Counted from the stretch's first letter, positions 24,054 through 34,039 are shown. The stretch is 39,806 nucleotides of DNA from CAYUVA01 sp964448115 [NCBI: uncultured bacterium] (GCA_964448115.1 CAYUVA010000003.1:26262-66067); one strand, 5' to 3'. The notes: generated by a model not told the origin, from the sequence alone. Translations and numbers: made by a program.

Positions 24054-25487
24054 ATGGATCCCAAAAAAGATCTCGAACACCAGCCCCCTCCGCACAGCAT
24101 TGAGGCTGAGCGGTCGGTGCTAGGTTCCATATTGCTTAAAAGCGATTCCTTGAACCAGGTGCGGGATATGCTGACCAAGGATGACTTCTATCTGGAGCGA
24201 CACGGAAAGATATATTCGATGATGTGCCTTCTCTATGACAAACATCAGGAGGTGGATATTGTTTCCTTATGCGACCTGCTGGCAAAGAACAACCAACTGG
24301 AGGAAGTAGGGAATGCTGATTATATAACTGGTTTGTACACGAGCATCCCAACCTCGGCTAATATTCGCCAGCACGCACAGATAGTCAAGGAGAAATCGCA
24401 TATCAGGCAACTAATCGACATGACCATCAAGCTGAAGGCGATCTCCATGAGTGAAAATAAGGAGCTGCACGAGCTTCTCTCCCTTGCCCAGGAGTACATA
24501 ACCAACCTTACCGAGGCGAGCATGAAGGGGGACATTGAGGTTCTTGGAGATATCCTGAACATCACCTGCGAGCAGTTGAGCGAGGTATTTCGAGATCCAG
24601 AGGCACACACTGGCTTGATGACCCATTTCCCCAACCTGGACAAGATAACCGGCGGATTAAGGGGCGGTAATCTAATCATCATTGCCGGCAGACCGAGCAC
24701 TGGAAAAACGACCTTTGCTATGAATATAGCTTACAACATCGCCCTGTATAGCCGATTGCCGGTCGGAATATTCAGCCTTGAGATGGCAAAAAAAGAGATC
24801 GCCTTCAAGTTCCTTAGTCGCGAGGCTCAGGTCGATTCGTTGAAGATACAAAGGGGCGAGTTGACCGATAAAGAATGGAACAAGATAATCGAGGCTGCGG
24901 ATACATTGAAATCCATGCGCGTATATATCGATGATACCTCCGCTATCCCCCTTTCGGAGATTCGCGCCAAGGCAAAAAGGATGACAGAAACTATGGGAGT
25001 TAAGCTGATTATCATCGACTATTTGCAGCTTATCGGCTCTCCACCCCGATGGGATACCGGCTATCGCTTGGAAAATAGGCAGGAGGTGATCGCGGAGTTC
25101 TCCAGGGGCTTGAAAGCGCTGGCAAAGGACCTCGCTATTCCCATCATCGCCTTGTCGCAGCTCAACAGGGAGATCGAAAAGAGGACCGATCCCACCCCTA
25201 AGCTATCTGACTTGAGGGAATCCGGTGCAATCGAGCAGGATGCAGATTTGATCGCATTTCTATATTCGCGAAACACCAAAAAGAAGGAAGAAAAGGAGAC
25301 TACAAACCCCAAGGAAGAACCGATCATCATGGTCGATATAAAAAAGCATAGAAATGGTCCCACTGGTAAGGTCGCCATGGTCTTCAACAAGGCTTTCAGC
25401 CTGGTCGGTGAGCCGGCTGATGATATGATCGAGAACTTCGACAAGGCTACTGCTGAACAACTTGACACTTCGGTAGATGATAACTAA
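24054..25487 (+). CDS. dnaB: Replicative DNA helicase DnaB
   Basis: The 477-residue protein has the two DnaB domains. The N-terminal domain begins HSIEAERSVLGSILL (about residue 14). The RecA-like ATPase has Walker A GRPSTGKTT (residues 212-220), Walker B LIIIDYLQLI, and KRTDPTPKLSDLRESGAIEQDADLIAFLYS near the end. No intein is present. It forms the hexameric helicase that unwinds DNA ahead of the fork. A GGGGAG six nt upstream supports ATG 24054. The 187-bp gap upstream is AT-rich and holds a TTGACA at 23972, but without a convincing -10. mlaE follows after 11 nt, so read-through is likely. Confidence 0.96.
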   Translation: MDPKKDLEHQPPPHSIEAERSVLGSILLKSDSLNQVRDMLTKDDFYLERHGKIYSMMCLLYDKHQEVDIVSLCDLLAKNNQLEEVGNADYITGLYTSIPTSANIRQHAQIVKEKSHIRQLIDMTIKLKAISMSENKELHELLSLAQEYITNLTEASMKGDIEVLGDILNITCEQLSEVFRDPEAHTGLMTHFPNLDKITGGLRGGNLIIIAGRPSTGKTTFAMNIAYNIALYSRLPVGIFSLEMAKKEIAFKFLSREAQVDSLKIQRGELTDKEWNKIIEAADTLKSMRVYIDDTSAIPLSEIRAKAKRMTETMGVKLIIIDYLQLIGSPPRWDTGYRLENRQEVIAEFSRGLKALAKDLAIPIIALSQLNREIEKRTDPTPKLSDLRESGAIEQDADLIAFLYSRNTKKKEEKETTNPKEEPIIMVDIKKHRNGPTGKVAMVFNKAFSLVGEPADDMIENFDKATAEQLDTSVDDN

Positions 25488-25498
25488 AGTACCCATGC

Positions 25499-26266
25499 AT
25501 GAGAATCTTTTCCTCTATCGGTAGGGTCTTCTCCAGGCTTTTAGAGGGAACGGGTGAACTATCTATATTGACCGGCAAGACCCTCGCCTGGACTTTCCGT
25601 CCTCCCTATCGGCTCAAGCTGATCCTGGAACAGATGGAGGAGATAGGGGTGAACTCGATGCCGGTGGTCTTTTTTACCTCAATGTTCACCGGCATGGCAT
25701 TGGCATTACAGTCCTACACCGTCTTCAAGCGCTTCAACGCCGAGAGCCTAATCGGCACCGCCATAGCATTCTCCATGGTCAGGGAGCTTGGTCCGGTGCT
25801 CACTGGCATCATTGTCGCCGGCAGGGCTGGATCGGCTATGGCTGCCGAGCTGGGCACCATGCGAGTAACCGAGCAGATAGACGCCATGGAGACCATTGCG
25901 GTTAACCCGATACAATACCTGGTGGTGCCTCGCTTCATCGGCGCCTTGATCATGCTGCCGATAATGACTTGCGTATGCGATATAATCGGCATGATAGGAG
26001 GTTACCTGGTGGCGGTTCAAGGCTTGGGGGTAAACGGCACCATATATCTAAGGGCTTCTTTCCAGTTCATGGATATACACGACATTGCAAGCGGATTATA
26101 TAAAGCGGTCGTCTTCGGAGCCATTATTGCATTGGTAGGTTGTTACAAGGGGTTCTTCGCTGCCGGTGGTGCAGAAGGAGTGGGTAGAGCTACAACAGGC
26201 TCGGTGGTGATTGCATCAATGCTCATACTACTATTCGATGTAATATTGACCGCTATATTGTTCTAG
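25499..26266 (+). CDS. mlaE: MlaE-family ABC transporter permease for phospholipids
   Basis: The 255-residue protein has five hydrophobic helices and the MlaE/YrbE signature RELGPVLTGIIVAGRAGSAMAAELGTM, followed by EQIDAMETIAVNPIQYLVVPR. In the Mla system MlaE is the inner-membrane permease that, with MlaF (ATPase), MlaD (MCE) and MlaB, moves phospholipids between inner and outer membranes. Its presence implies an outer membrane. mlaF and mlaD are not adjacent: the neighbours are dnaB upstream and a GT-C gene 30 nt downstream. No SD is apparent before ATG 25499. Confidence 0.94.
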   Translation: MRIFSSIGRVFSRLLEGTGELSILTGKTLAWTFRPPYRLKLILEQMEEIGVNSMPVVFFTSMFTGMALALQSYTVFKRFNAESLIGTAIAFSMVRELGPVLTGIIVAGRAGSAMAAELGTMRVTEQIDAMETIAVNPIQYLVVPRFIGALIMLPIMTCVCDIIGMIGGYLVAVQGLGVNGTIYLRASFQFMDIHDIASGLYKAVVFGAIIALVGCYKGFFAAGGAEGVGRATTGSVVIASMLILLFDVILTAILF

Positions 26267-26296
26267 CCCAAGGTATAAAAGAAATATGAAGCCAGC

Positions 26297-27817
26297 ATGA
26301 GCCAGAAGATACCACGAATCCTTCAATTTACAGCAATTGCCCTTTTGATTTACCTTTGTATCGCCTTTCTGTATATCATCACGCAAAGAGTAAACTACCC
26401 TTATGTCCTGGAGTGGATGGAGAGCCTGGTATTTCAGCACTCCATGCGTTCAGCACAGGGGATGCCCGATTATGTTAGACCCAGCGCCGAATTTGTTCCT
26501 TCGGTATATTCCCCGATGTATTTTTGGATCGGCGGTTACTTCATTGAATTCCTGGGAATGGATATCCCAAGCCTGCGCATGCTGTCAGTGCTGTGTACTT
26601 TGCTATCCGCTTCTCTCATTCTCGCAATGGCTGTAAAATGCACCCGCAGCCTTCTCTTTGGCTTGTTCGGCGCCATGCTATTTATTGCTACCTTTAAGCT
26701 GGGTGGCTTCTGGTTCGACCTTGCCAGGGTCGATGCCATGGCTATTCTCTGGTTGCTTTGTATCCCAGCCTCGATGTTACTGGCGCCAAGGCGGAGTCAG
26801 CCGATACTGCTTGGCGTATTTTTTGCCCTGGCAGTAATGACAAAGCAGATCTGCGCTTTATTCCTCCTGCTTCCCCTAATCCAATACAGGAAACAGAGGG
26901 CAAGGCTGAGCATTCTTCTGGCAACCAGCGGCATTCTACTCGCTGGTGGCTTTATCTACATGGCAGCGACTTCGGGAATCTGGGCGTTTTATACCACCAT
27001 ATACCTTCCTATAAAGTCCCCCTTTCTGCTGCACAAGTTCATGATATTGATAAAACATCACCTGGCTACAGGGCTTTTTCCCTTGCTAGTTTTTAACCTG
27101 TGGGCGTGGATATATCTTTGGCGCCGGGATTACCACGATGATGGTACAAGGCTATTTGCTGGAATGAGCGTACTTGGCGCCATAGCGATGATAGCCTTAT
27201 ACTCGCATCCCGGCGGGTACAGAAACGATATCCTCTATTTCTCCACCTTCCTGGTTGGACTGGCTGCATTGCAATTGCACAAGGTAATCAGCCATATTCC
27301 TTCGTACTCTGTTGCCAGGTGGTGGAAGCTATCCATTATCTGGGGGCTGATGCTTGTGCAGCTTGCATTCTGGTCATATCATCCAGTCAAACAGGTTCCA
27401 GCCGCGAAGGATAGGGAATATCATGAGAGCCTGGTGCAAATGCTGCGCACACACGACCGGGTATGGGCGCCTTATCACACCATGTTTAGCTTCAAGGCAG
27501 GCAAAGAGATGGGTGCATTCCTGGTCGCTCTTGATGAGGTATATCACCTGGACAAGAAGCGCTTCCCCAATGAACTACTGGATAGGATTAAAGCTAAAGA
27601 GTATGATCTGATCATATTCGACCGTACAAGGGGTTATGGGCATCAGCACTGGTTGCTTGACTACATGCTTCAATACTATGATAAAAGGCAATATCCGCTC
27701 TTCTCAGGGGAGGATGGCTTACCCCAGTATGGCTGGACACTTGCTGGCATGGCTTGCGTGCCGGACCTGCTGCTAACACCGATTATTGAAGAAAAGAGGC
27801 TGCCTGATGAGCGCTAA
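26297..27817 (+). CDS. Polytopic membrane protein, GT-C glycosyltransferase-like
   Basis: The 506-residue protein has about nine to ten hydrophobic helices and a soluble C-terminal portion of about 130 residues. The loop after the first helix carries YVLEWMESLVFQH, an acidic motif at the place of the catalytic residue in GT-C enzymes of the ArnT/PMT group, and the segment KLGGFWFDLARVDAMA resembles the DxR-containing loop of related mannosyltransferase-like proteins. The C-terminal part (DRVWAPYHTMFSFKAGKEMG) is soluble. The donor is probably a polyprenyl-phosphate sugar, by family inference. The 3' end overlaps the next GT2 gene by 11 nt, so the two are probably translated together. Confidence 0.75.
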   Translation: MSQKIPRILQFTAIALLIYLCIAFLYIITQRVNYPYVLEWMESLVFQHSMRSAQGMPDYVRPSAEFVPSVYSPMYFWIGGYFIEFLGMDIPSLRMLSVLCTLLSASLILAMAVKCTRSLLFGLFGAMLFIATFKLGGFWFDLARVDAMAILWLLCIPASMLLAPRRSQPILLGVFFALAVMTKQICALFLLLPLIQYRKQRARLSILLATSGILLAGGFIYMAATSGIWAFYTTIYLPIKSPFLLHKFMILIKHHLATGLFPLLVFNLWAWIYLWRRDYHDDGTRLFAGMSVLGAIAMIALYSHPGGYRNDILYFSTFLVGLAALQLHKVISHIPSYSVARWWKLSIIWGLMLVQLAFWSYHPVKQVPAAKDREYHESLVQMLRTHDRVWAPYHTMFSFKAGKEMGAFLVALDEVYHLDKKRFPNELLDRIKAKEYDLIIFDRTRGYGHQHWLLDYMLQYYDKRQYPLFSGEDGLPQYGWTLAGMACVPDLLLTPIIEEKRLPDER

Positions 27818-28781
27818 GCCGCTGGTGTCGGTCAACATCCTGAACACTAATGAGAGACAGTATCTGGCAAAGTGCCTCGATTGCGTGCTCGGGCAGGACT
27901 ACGAGCCGCTGGAGATAACACTTATCGATAACGCCTCCAGCGACGGCTCTGTTGAGTTGGTTCGCAAAGCTTATCCGAACGTGCGCATCATCGAGAACAA
28001 AAGCAACCTGTGGTATTGCGCTGGGCATAATGTCGGCATCAGGGCAGCTAGAGGCGATTTTATACAAGTGCTCAATGTCGATGTCTTCATCCAGCCCGAT
28101 TTTATCAGCAAAATGATGGAGACCATGCTCGCTGATGAGACCTGCGCTGCCGTGCAGGGAAAGATCTGGCAGTACCGCGGGGAAGATGCTTCATTGCCTG
28201 AGATCATCGATACTGTGGGCGCCAGGGTAACTAGGAGCCGACGCAACTTCGACAAGGGACAAGGAGAACTGGATACGGGGCAGTATGATCGAGTCGAGGA
28301 GATCTTCGGAGCTGACGGGGTTGCACCGCTGTATCGAAAAAAGGCGCTAGATGACATCGAGATCATGGGGGAATACTTCGACGAAGATTTCCTCATCTAC
28401 CGCGAGATCATAGATCTCTCATGGAGACTAAGGCTAAGGGGCTGGAAAACGCTGTACACTCCCGATGCCGTGGCTTATCATGTGCGAGGGTTCTCGCCAG
28501 AGAAGCGCTCGCAGGTATCGCCATTCAAGCGAAGGCTGTCGTATCGAAATCGCCTGCTTACCATGATCAAAAACGAATCGCTGCTCGGATATCTAAGGCA
28601 TGGCTACCGGATAATCCCCTTCGATATAGCTATGCTTGGGCACATCATCCTTCGCGAGCAGCATCTGTTAAAAGCGATACTGGACTTTTTTCGCTTACTC
28701 CCCAGCGCGCGTAGAAAAAGGAAGATAATAAGAACGATGCGTTTAGTTGATGATAGGGAAATCCTCAAGTGGTTCGAATGA
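27807..28781 (+). CDS. GT2 glycosyltransferase, rhamnosyltransferase (WbbL)-like
   Basis: With start ATG 27807 (AGAGG at 27795-27799, spacing 7 nt) the protein has 324 residues and overlaps the upstream GT-C gene by 11 nt; ATG 27786 would overlap by 32 nt and lacks an SD. The GT2 core is clear: VSVNILNTNERQYLAKCLD, LIDNASSDGSVEL, VLNVDVFIQPDFI, FGADGVAPLYRKKALDDI, and DEDFLIYREIIDLSWRLRLRGWK near the end of the catalytic region. It resembles rhamnosyltransferases (WbbL/RfbF type) in O-antigen synthesis. The DxD position reads DVD. It ends the dnaB-mlaE-GT-C run. Confidence 0.9.
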   Translation: MSAKPLVSVNILNTNERQYLAKCLDCVLGQDYEPLEITLIDNASSDGSVELVRKAYPNVRIIENKSNLWYCAGHNVGIRAARGDFIQVLNVDVFIQPDFISKMMETMLADETCAAVQGKIWQYRGEDASLPEIIDTVGARVTRSRRNFDKGQGELDTGQYDRVEEIFGADGVAPLYRKKALDDIEIMGEYFDEDFLIYREIIDLSWRLRLRGWKTLYTPDAVAYHVRGFSPEKRSQVSPFKRRLSYRNRLLTMIKNESLLGYLRHGYRIIPFDIAMLGHIILREQHLLKAILDFFRLLPSARRKRKIIRTMRLVDDREILKWFE

Positions 28782-28815
28782 AAGTGCATCGCTCAATCCC
28801 ATAGCTGAATAAGTA

Positions 28816-28844
28816 TTGACATTGAATTGTTATATTGCTATGAA
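28816..28844 (+). promoter_or_regulatory. Sigma70-like promoter of the ferredoxin gene, extended -10
   Basis: A perfect TTGACA (28816-28821) is followed after 17 bp by TATGAA (28839-28844), which is preceded by TGC, forming an extended -10. The predicted start near 28851 gives a leader of about 39 nt. Confidence 0.65.
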
Positions 28845-28889
28845 GCACTCGCTGAAATTAACTGCCTTTGTAGCTAAAGGAGGTGCCAA

Positions 28890-29075
28890 ATGGCATACAA
28901 GATTACTGAAGAGTGTATTAACTGCGTAGTCTGCGTTGATGAATGCGAGCAAGGTGCTATCCACTATGACGAGAGCATTGATCTCCATGTCATCGATCCT
29001 GACAAGTGCGACGACTGCGGATCCTGTGCCGAAGTATGTCCCGTCGATTGCTGCGTTCCGATCGAAGAAGAATAA
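28890..29075 (+). CDS. Small 2[4Fe-4S] ferredoxin
   Basis: The 61-residue acidic protein has two Cys clusters: C9, C12, C15, C19 and C40, C43, C46, C50-P, plus two extra Cys at 54 and 55. It is the typical two-cluster bacterial ferredoxin, a soluble low-potential electron carrier. The first cluster has C19-E rather than the usual C-P. The AAAGGAGGTG ribosome-binding site (28876-28885), six nt before ATG 28890, is the strongest in the window, and a full promoter and a terminator frame the gene, so it is monocistronic and probably highly expressed. Confidence 0.95.
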   Translation: MAYKITEECINCVVCVDECEQGAIHYDESIDLHVIDPDKCDDCGSCAEVCPVDCCVPIEEE

Positions 29076-29110
29076 TCAAATCCAAGGCAACCAAAACATA
29101 CCCTATATGA

Positions 29111-29140
29111 CCCCGTCTTCGAAGAAGACGGGGTTTCATT
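29111..29140 (+). terminator. Rho-independent terminator of the ferredoxin gene
   Basis: A perfect 10-bp stem, CCCCGTCTTC (29111-29120) with GAAGACGGGG (29124-29133), encloses a GAA loop and is followed by TTTCATTT. It lies 36 nt after the ferredoxin stop codon. Confidence 0.88.
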
Positions 29141-29180
29141 TGGCATTAGATCACTAGTTGAATATGTATACTTAGGAATA

Positions 29181-29375
29181 CTAGTTGTTATCCAAGACTT
29201 CCCGCACCTTGGAAAGCAACTTGATAGCCGAAAAAGTTTTCTGCAAGAAATGAGTGCCCCTTTCGAGAACATTATGATGGGCGATGACATTATCGGTATA
29301 GCCTGACATAAAAAGCACTCTAATACTGAAAGTTTTAGGTTTTATGCTCTCTATTGACTTTATGTTGAGTATTCT
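29181..29375 (-). pseudogene. Decayed C-terminal end of a receiver domain from a histidine kinase/response regulator
   Basis: The minus-strand frame, open from just after a stop at 29376-29378 to a TAG at 29181-29183, encodes about 64 residues. Its last part reads [18 protein letters not shown] and then [22 protein letters not shown]. This matches the C-terminus of receiver domains attached to PAS-type histidine kinases, where vLyMSGYTD...fLqKPF...L...VReVLd is characteristic. The conserved KPF is KTF here. There is no plausible start or preceding kinase, and a stop interrupts the frame upstream, so it is a fragment. The fragment ends between the ferredoxin terminator and the next gene. Confidence 0.65.
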
Positions 29376-29394
29376 CTATCACTTCTCATAGTCT

Positions 29395-30219
29395 ATGCAG
29401 ACGATTGTAAACATCTTAGCTAGCGCCTTTGATCTGCTCCTGGTACCGTTCAGGAGCCTTCCGCCACTGGTGGGACTCACCTTTATCTCTCTGGTTACTG
29501 GCATCATTATGCTGATCATCTATAAGCTTGTGAGCAACCAGCAGGGGATAACCGCCGCGAAGGATAAGATCAAGGCATACCTGCTCGAGGTAGTCCTGTT
29601 TCGGGATGACCTTGGCGTGTTTCTGCGCACTCAGAAGAATATCCTGCTAGCGAACCTTCGATACTTGAAATACGCCATAGTCCCCCTATTGGTAATAATC
29701 ATCCCGGTTATCTTCATCATCATCCAGCTCAACTTCTGGTACGGCTATCGTCCCTTGAAGGTAGGCGAAAAGACCATCCTCAAGGTCTATTTCGAGGATA
29801 AGGCGAGCCTGATGTCGCCAGATGTCAAGGTCATTCTCCCCGATGGTCTTAGTCAGGCTTCCAAGCCGTTGCGGATTAAAAGCGAGCTGGAGATGGATAT
29901 GCTCATCGAGGTTACAAAGCCGGGATCCCACGAGATTATCGTTAAATACGAAGAGCAAGGTTTTAACAAGAGGCTCTATGCCGGGGATTCGCTTAAAAGA
30001 CTGACCCCACGACGGCACAGTCCGAGCTTCTGGGAGGCGATCCTCTATCCCGGGGAGCCACCACTGCCTTCTGACAAACCGATAAAAGCGATCGCGATAT
30101 CGTATCCATCGACTCTGGTCAGCTTCTTCGGATACTCGATCCACTGGATAATCATCTACTTCGCTTTGTCCATAATCTTCGGCTTCGGTCTAAAAGGCGT
30201 CTTCAAGGTCGATATCTAG
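29395..30219 (+). CDS. Uncharacterised membrane protein with a central extracytoplasmic domain
   Basis: The 274-residue protein has a hydrophobic helix at about 19-43, a conserved helical segment (KIKAYLLEVVLFRDDLGVFLRTQKNILLANLRYLK), a second hydrophobic helix (about 92-112), a soluble beta-rich region with PLKVGEKTILKVYFED, and a last helix near the C-terminus (about 243-268). This resembles a widespread bacterial family of unknown function whose members share the RSLPP and LxE..LFxDDL motifs. The first half vaguely recalls Oxa1/EMC3-type insertases (TM, charged helical hairpin, TM), but the similarity is too weak to claim. No SD precedes ATG 29395. It converges with the beta-helix gene, whose stop lies 4 bp away. 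Confidence 0.8.
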   Translation: MQTIVNILASAFDLLLVPFRSLPPLVGLTFISLVTGIIMLIIYKLVSNQQGITAAKDKIKAYLLEVVLFRDDLGVFLRTQKNILLANLRYLKYAIVPLLVIIIPVIFIIIQLNFWYGYRPLKVGEKTILKVYFEDKASLMSPDVKVILPDGLSQASKPLRIKSELEMDMLIEVTKPGSHEIIVKYEEQGFNKRLYAGDSLKRLTPRRHSPSFWEAILYPGEPPLPSDKPIKAIAISYPSTLVSFFGYSIHWIIIYFALSIIFGFGLKGVFKVDI

Positions 30220-30223
30220 CCCT

Positions 30224-33200
30224 CTAATCCCCGCTGGTAAGGTAGGGCCAGTGGTAACTCAATGCGCCGAGATTATCCTTGGCAACCAGCTCAAGCAGCA
30301 CCGATAGCGGTTCTCCGACGGTAACATCCGGGATGCTGAGCCAATAGACACCATCGACAACGCTATCCGGAGATAGTGGCACACCAGTCGGGATCCCCTC
30401 GAAGTAGATCTCAACTTGTTGCACCGATCCGTCAGAATCAAGCGCATAGCCGAACATGGTCAGCCGAGCCGGCACGCCATGAACCAGCTTCGTATCCCAG
30501 TATCCACCAACCCATACCTCTGGGATCCTATTCGGCTCTGGCTCAATCGTGAAGCTATAGGCAGTCTCTAAAAGGTTGCCCTGGTTATCATTGATGGAGA
30601 ACTCGACCTCTATGGTTTGACCGTAAGCAAATGGGCTGTCAGGCGTATAAGTGAATGTAGATCTCTTGGCATCACCCCAGATATCTGGAGAAACAGCATT
30701 ACCCTCCACAATCAATAGCGCACTACCGATGTTCAATCCGCTGCATCGGTCGGCAACTACGATTCTCAGGGTGATATCCCTGGGCACATCAGTTACCCCA
30801 TGCTCCGGGACGCGGAGTAGAAGCTCTGGTGCTGCTGTATCCAATGGAGTTATCGATATCCTCTGCTGGTTGTCCTCGTAGTTGTATCCTGCTCCCATTC
30901 CGCCGAGTCCGTACCAGGAGTCCCTGGCATTGACCTGGTAGGTAAGCTCACCATAGGGGATATCATCCAGTTGGTCTATATAATATGTCTTATATGTACC
31001 TCCGATAACCACCGGGTCTTGCAAGCTGTCCGGTGGCGGATAGCGGCTTATGTCGTAAAAGACCGGTGGGCTATGGAAGTCTATGGCGGGGTTCCAGGTC
31101 AATAGCACCTCGCAATCGCCGGTGTCCTCGACTCCCTGAAGTCCGACCGTGCTCTCCCATGTTGGTGGCAAAAGGTCAGTATTGAAGCCATCGAGGTAGA
31201 ACACGCCTCCGCTCGGCGAATCAGACGGCATGTAGAAATAGACCTGGTCGTACTGGCAGTAGCCATCCTCGCTATAGACCAGTTCCATCTGTCCAAGATA
31301 GCCAAGATAAATCTCCAGGAAGCACTCTTTTCCGCGCTGTCCGAAGCTGAACTCGCCGAAGTGCCAGCCCTCTCCGCGAGCAAAGCCGGTGTCTCCCCAT
31401 CCGCTGCTTCCATTGAAGGAGTAGTTGCTCGGGCTTACCCCGAAGTTAACCCCGATCTCACGCTCACCACCGACCTTGATGTCCGAGGAGCGGATGCCGG
31501 CAAGAAAGCTGGCTGCATCCATATTATCGTAGAAGTAGAAATAGATCGAGTCGGACCAATCTTCACCGAGGGTAAGCTGCATTCCCTGCCCTGGTGCATT
31601 GAATATAACGCTCTGCTCGCCATCGTAGGCAACATCGTTGCTCACATCGGGTAGATCTTTGCTGTTACCCAAGCCTTCCCATTGGCTCAGGTCATCCTCG
31701 AAATCATCCATAGGCGGAGCGATGATGGTAACCTGGTCATCGAAGGCTTCCGGGTGTGCTTCGATATTTCCAGCAGCATCGGTCGCCACCGAGTAGAACT
31801 GCACCAGTCCCTCAACGCCAGCAACTGTGGCATAAAAGGGTATTGGTGCATTATCGTAGATGCCAGGATAGCGAAGCCAGCCCCCCTTGCTTCCAACAGA
31901 ACGATAGTACAAGGCGATATCGACCGTATAGCTCGTCTCTTCCACTACTCGAACCGGTATCCATAAGAATCGGCTGTTGACCATCGTCTCCGGGATATCG
32001 ATCCTGCTATCCGGCGCTATGGCGTCCTGGGTGGAGCTTTCCTGGTTTGACCAAGCCGAGTAGTTCCCGTTGGGCAATAGGCTGCGCACTCGATAATAAT
32101 AAGTAGTGCCATGACTCAAGTCGGTGAATGTATGCTGGGTGTCGGCGGTAAATTCGTCTGCCATAGGCTGCTCGAAGCTGGAATCATCAGCGCTCTGCAC
32201 ATTGTAGCCCTGCACCAGGTAGCCAGCCATATCGCTCCAGTAAACCGTGTTTTGGTAGCCTCTTGTGAAAGGTGGCTCTTTATAGAGTTGAGGCACCGCC
32301 GGCACTGTCGGGGTTAGTGTGGGAGTCGAGGTCCTGGTTGGTGTATCGGTCGGTATGCTGGTGGCGGTGGCGGTAGGGGTCATTGTATGGGGAGTAGGCA
32401 TCATGGTCTCTGTCGGCGTTTCGGTCGCTGTCGGAGTATCGGTAGGAAGATTTGTCGGCGTTGGAGTAACCGTTGGAGTGCTCGATGGCACTGGTGTCGG
32501 GGTCGCATAGTAGTATTCATCGGCTCCGATATCGACTATGGCTGGCGCTTGGGGATTGGGGCGCGTCTGTCCATCAATATCATCACCAGGTGCTCCATCA
32601 TTCAAACCCGTATCTTTGCACGGTGAACTGGAGAGTATATGGAAATCCTCCCCTGGAATGACGAACTGGGGATCGGCATCGAAGTTGCCCACATCATCCC
32701 AACCACCCTCGATATCACAGTAGGTTATTGAGGGATAGGAGTTGTATCCATCAAAGGAATCGGGGTCGTTGCCGTAGATGATGCAATTGAGGATGCTGGG
32801 GCTGGTTTCTTCTCCGTAGATCCCTCCACCGCTCCAGTTGCTTGTATTGCCGTAGAGAGTGCAGTTTATCATGTTAAAAACGCTATCGTATCCAGTGATA
32901 TAGACCGCCCCTCCGTTTCCATCGCTACAGGTGTTCTGGTTGATCAAGCAGTTAGTTAGGGTTGGACTGGAATAGTAGGAATAGACGCCGCCTCCTGACC
33001 AGCGGGCATTGTTGCCGGAGATGTTGCACTTATCCACTGTAACATTAGCGCCATTTAGCAAAGCCAATCCACCCCCTGAATCCGGGCATAGATTATGATG
33101 AATAAAACAGTTGCGAATGGTTAGATTACTGTAGCCAGTAGCGTATATTCCGGCACCATAGCAGGAGTAGTATTTTTTCCCTATATCCGCTTCGAGGATG

Positions 33201-33718
33201 TTATCATTTATCTCACTATCGCTGATAGCCACATTGCTGCGTTCTACATACAACGCTCCCCCCTTTGCCACCGCCTTGTTCTCGTAGATGATACACTCGG
33301 CGACGGTCAGATTGCTGTCAACGATATAGAATGCCCCGCCATAATGATCTGGTGTATGGATAGCTCCATCACCGCCTTTGATACGAAAGCCTGCAATGCG
33401 TGAATCGCCAACCGCACCGCTCAGGTTCAGGCAATTGAATACCCTGGAGCCATAACCGGCATCGATCTTAGGATAACCGCCTTCCCCCATCTTGGATAGA
33501 TTTACTCCACTGCGCATATTTATGGGGAAGGTCTCGCCATTGGCGGTCGTATAGTTCCCATCGGCGACCAGAATGGTGTCTCCGGGATAGGCTATCTCCA
33601 TCGCAGCGGTTATGCTTTGGTAATCATATCCTCCACCGTGCCCCACTGTGTAAACATTGGCTGTGGCGTTAACAGAAACTATGATTAGAAGTAACAGGCA
33701 TAAAGAGAACTTTTTCAT
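30224..33718 (-). CDS. Secreted beta-helix, FnIII and Ig-like protein with C-terminal GYWDT module
   Basis: The protein has 1164 residues. A signal peptide (about 1-20) is followed by a right-handed parallel beta-helix (about 21-400) with recurring GGG, N-x-A/S-C and GNT turn motifs, ending in ADPQF...SPCKDTG...VDIGADEYY, the typical closure of such domains. Next come a Thr/Pro-rich linker (405-474), an FnIII-like domain (about 475-570), a beta-sandwich with VFYLDG near its end (about 680-850), a second FnIII-like and an SbsA-type Ig-like repeat (about 960-1060), and the GYWDT module (1066-1164). It is probably a surface polysaccharide-binding protein or lyase-like adhesin. Catalytic residues cannot be assigned. 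AAGGGG nine nt before ATG 33718 supports the start. Confidence 0.88.
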   Translation of the reverse strand: MKKFSLCLLLLIIVSVNATANVYTVGHGGGYDYQSITAAMEIAYPGDTILVADGNYTTANGETFPINMRSGVNLSKMGEGGYPKIDAGYGSRVFNCLNLSGAVGDSRIAGFRIKGGDGAIHTPDHYGGAFYIVDSNLTVAECIIYENKAVAKGGALYVERSNVAISDSEINDNILEADIGKKYYSCYGAGIYATGYSNLTIRNCFIHHNLCPDSGGGLALLNGANVTVDKCNISGNNARWSGGGVYSYYSSPTLTNCLINQNTCSDGNGGAVYITGYDSVFNMINCTLYGNTSNWSGGGIYGEETSPSILNCIIYGNDPDSFDGYNSYPSITYCDIEGGWDDVGNFDADPQFVIPGEDFHILSSSPCKDTGLNDGAPGDDIDGQTRPNPQAPAIVDIGADEYYYATPTPVPSSTPTVTPTPTNLPTDTPTATETPTETMMPTPHTMTPTATATSIPTDTPTRTSTPTLTPTVPAVPQLYKEPPFTRGYQNTVYWSDMAGYLVQGYNVQSADDSSFEQPMADEFTADTQHTFTDLSHGTTYYYRVRSLLPNGNYSAWSNQESSTQDAIAPDSRIDIPETMVNSRFLWIPVRVVEETSYTVDIALYYRSVGSKGGWLRYPGIYDNAPIPFYATVAGVEGLVQFYSVATDAAGNIEAHPEAFDDQVTIIAPPMDDFEDDLSQWEGLGNSKDLPDVSNDVAYDGEQSVIFNAPGQGMQLTLGEDWSDSIYFYFYDNMDAASFLAGIRSSDIKVGGEREIGVNFGVSPSNYSFNGSSGWGDTGFARGEGWHFGEFSFGQRGKECFLEIYLGYLGQMELVYSEDGYCQYDQVYFYMPSDSPSGGVFYLDGFNTDLLPPTWESTVGLQGVEDTGDCEVLLTWNPAIDFHSPPVFYDISRYPPPDSLQDPVVIGGTYKTYYIDQLDDIPYGELTYQVNARDSWYGLGGMGAGYNYEDNQQRISITPLDTAAPELLLRVPEHGVTDVPRDITLRIVVADRCSGLNIGSALLIVEGNAVSPDIWGDAKRSTFTYTPDSPFAYGQTIEVEFSINDNQGNLLETAYSFTIEPEPNRIPEVWVGGYWDTKLVHGVPARLTMFGYALDSDGSVQQVEIYFEGIPTGVPLSPDSVVDGVYWLSIPDVTVGEPLSVLLELVAKDNLGALSYHWPYLTSGD

Positions 33719-33771
33719 TACTATAAACCCCTTATCTGAAGATTATTCATCTAAAAGCTCCTTCAGTTTAT

Positions 33772-33800
33772 ATCCTAGTTTAAGGACAGCATTTAGTCAA
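33772..33800 (-). promoter_or_regulatory. Sigma70-like promoter of the beta-helix gene
   Basis: TTGACT (33795-33800) and TAGGAT (33772-33777) on the minus strand are 17 bp apart. The predicted start near 33765 leaves a leader of about 47 nt with AAGGGG. Confidence 0.55.
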
Positions 33801-33869
33801 TTTTACAGTAAATCCAACAGCCCTGGAAAATTGATCTAGTTTGAGTCTTTATTCCTGTGTGTCTCCACC

Positions 33870-33988
33870 GGATTCCCGCCTGCGCGGGAATGACAGAGGG
33901 GGGAAGACGCCTAACCCCCTTTGTCATGCCCGCCCCACTTTCGACATTGCTGCCTCCCCTTTTTTCATGCTCGCGCGAGCAGGCATCC
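33870..33988. repeat. MITE-like element with dRS3-like palindromes (copy 2)
   Basis: The left end carries a palindromic ATTCCC-GCCTGCGC-GGGAAT (33872-33891). A hairpin of TGACAGAGGGGG (33891-33902) and CCCCCTTTGTCA (33915-33926) follows. The right end has the perfect palindrome GCTCGCGCGAGC (33969-33980) and GGCATCC. Organisation and sequence resemble the element at 12425-12505, and together with the promoter region it fills the 375-bp spacer before the next gene; no gene is seen there. Confidence 0.7.
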
Positions 33989-34039
33989 AGTATTCCTTTC
34001 ACCAGGTGAACATTATTACAGATTCAAGCAATTATCTCC

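Noticed and set aside
28964-29290. 108-residue minus-strand frame overlapping the ferredoxin
   Set aside because: It lies in a frame different from the receiver-domain remnant and runs antisense through the ferredoxin gene and its terminator.
32319-32510. Plus-strand Val/Gly-rich frame opposite the Thr/Pro linker
   Set aside because: It is the antisense of the low-complexity linker of the beta-helix protein and has no independent support.
33793-34002. 69-residue minus-strand frame in the spacer
   Set aside because: It is the translation of the dRS3-like element and the promoter region, not a gene.
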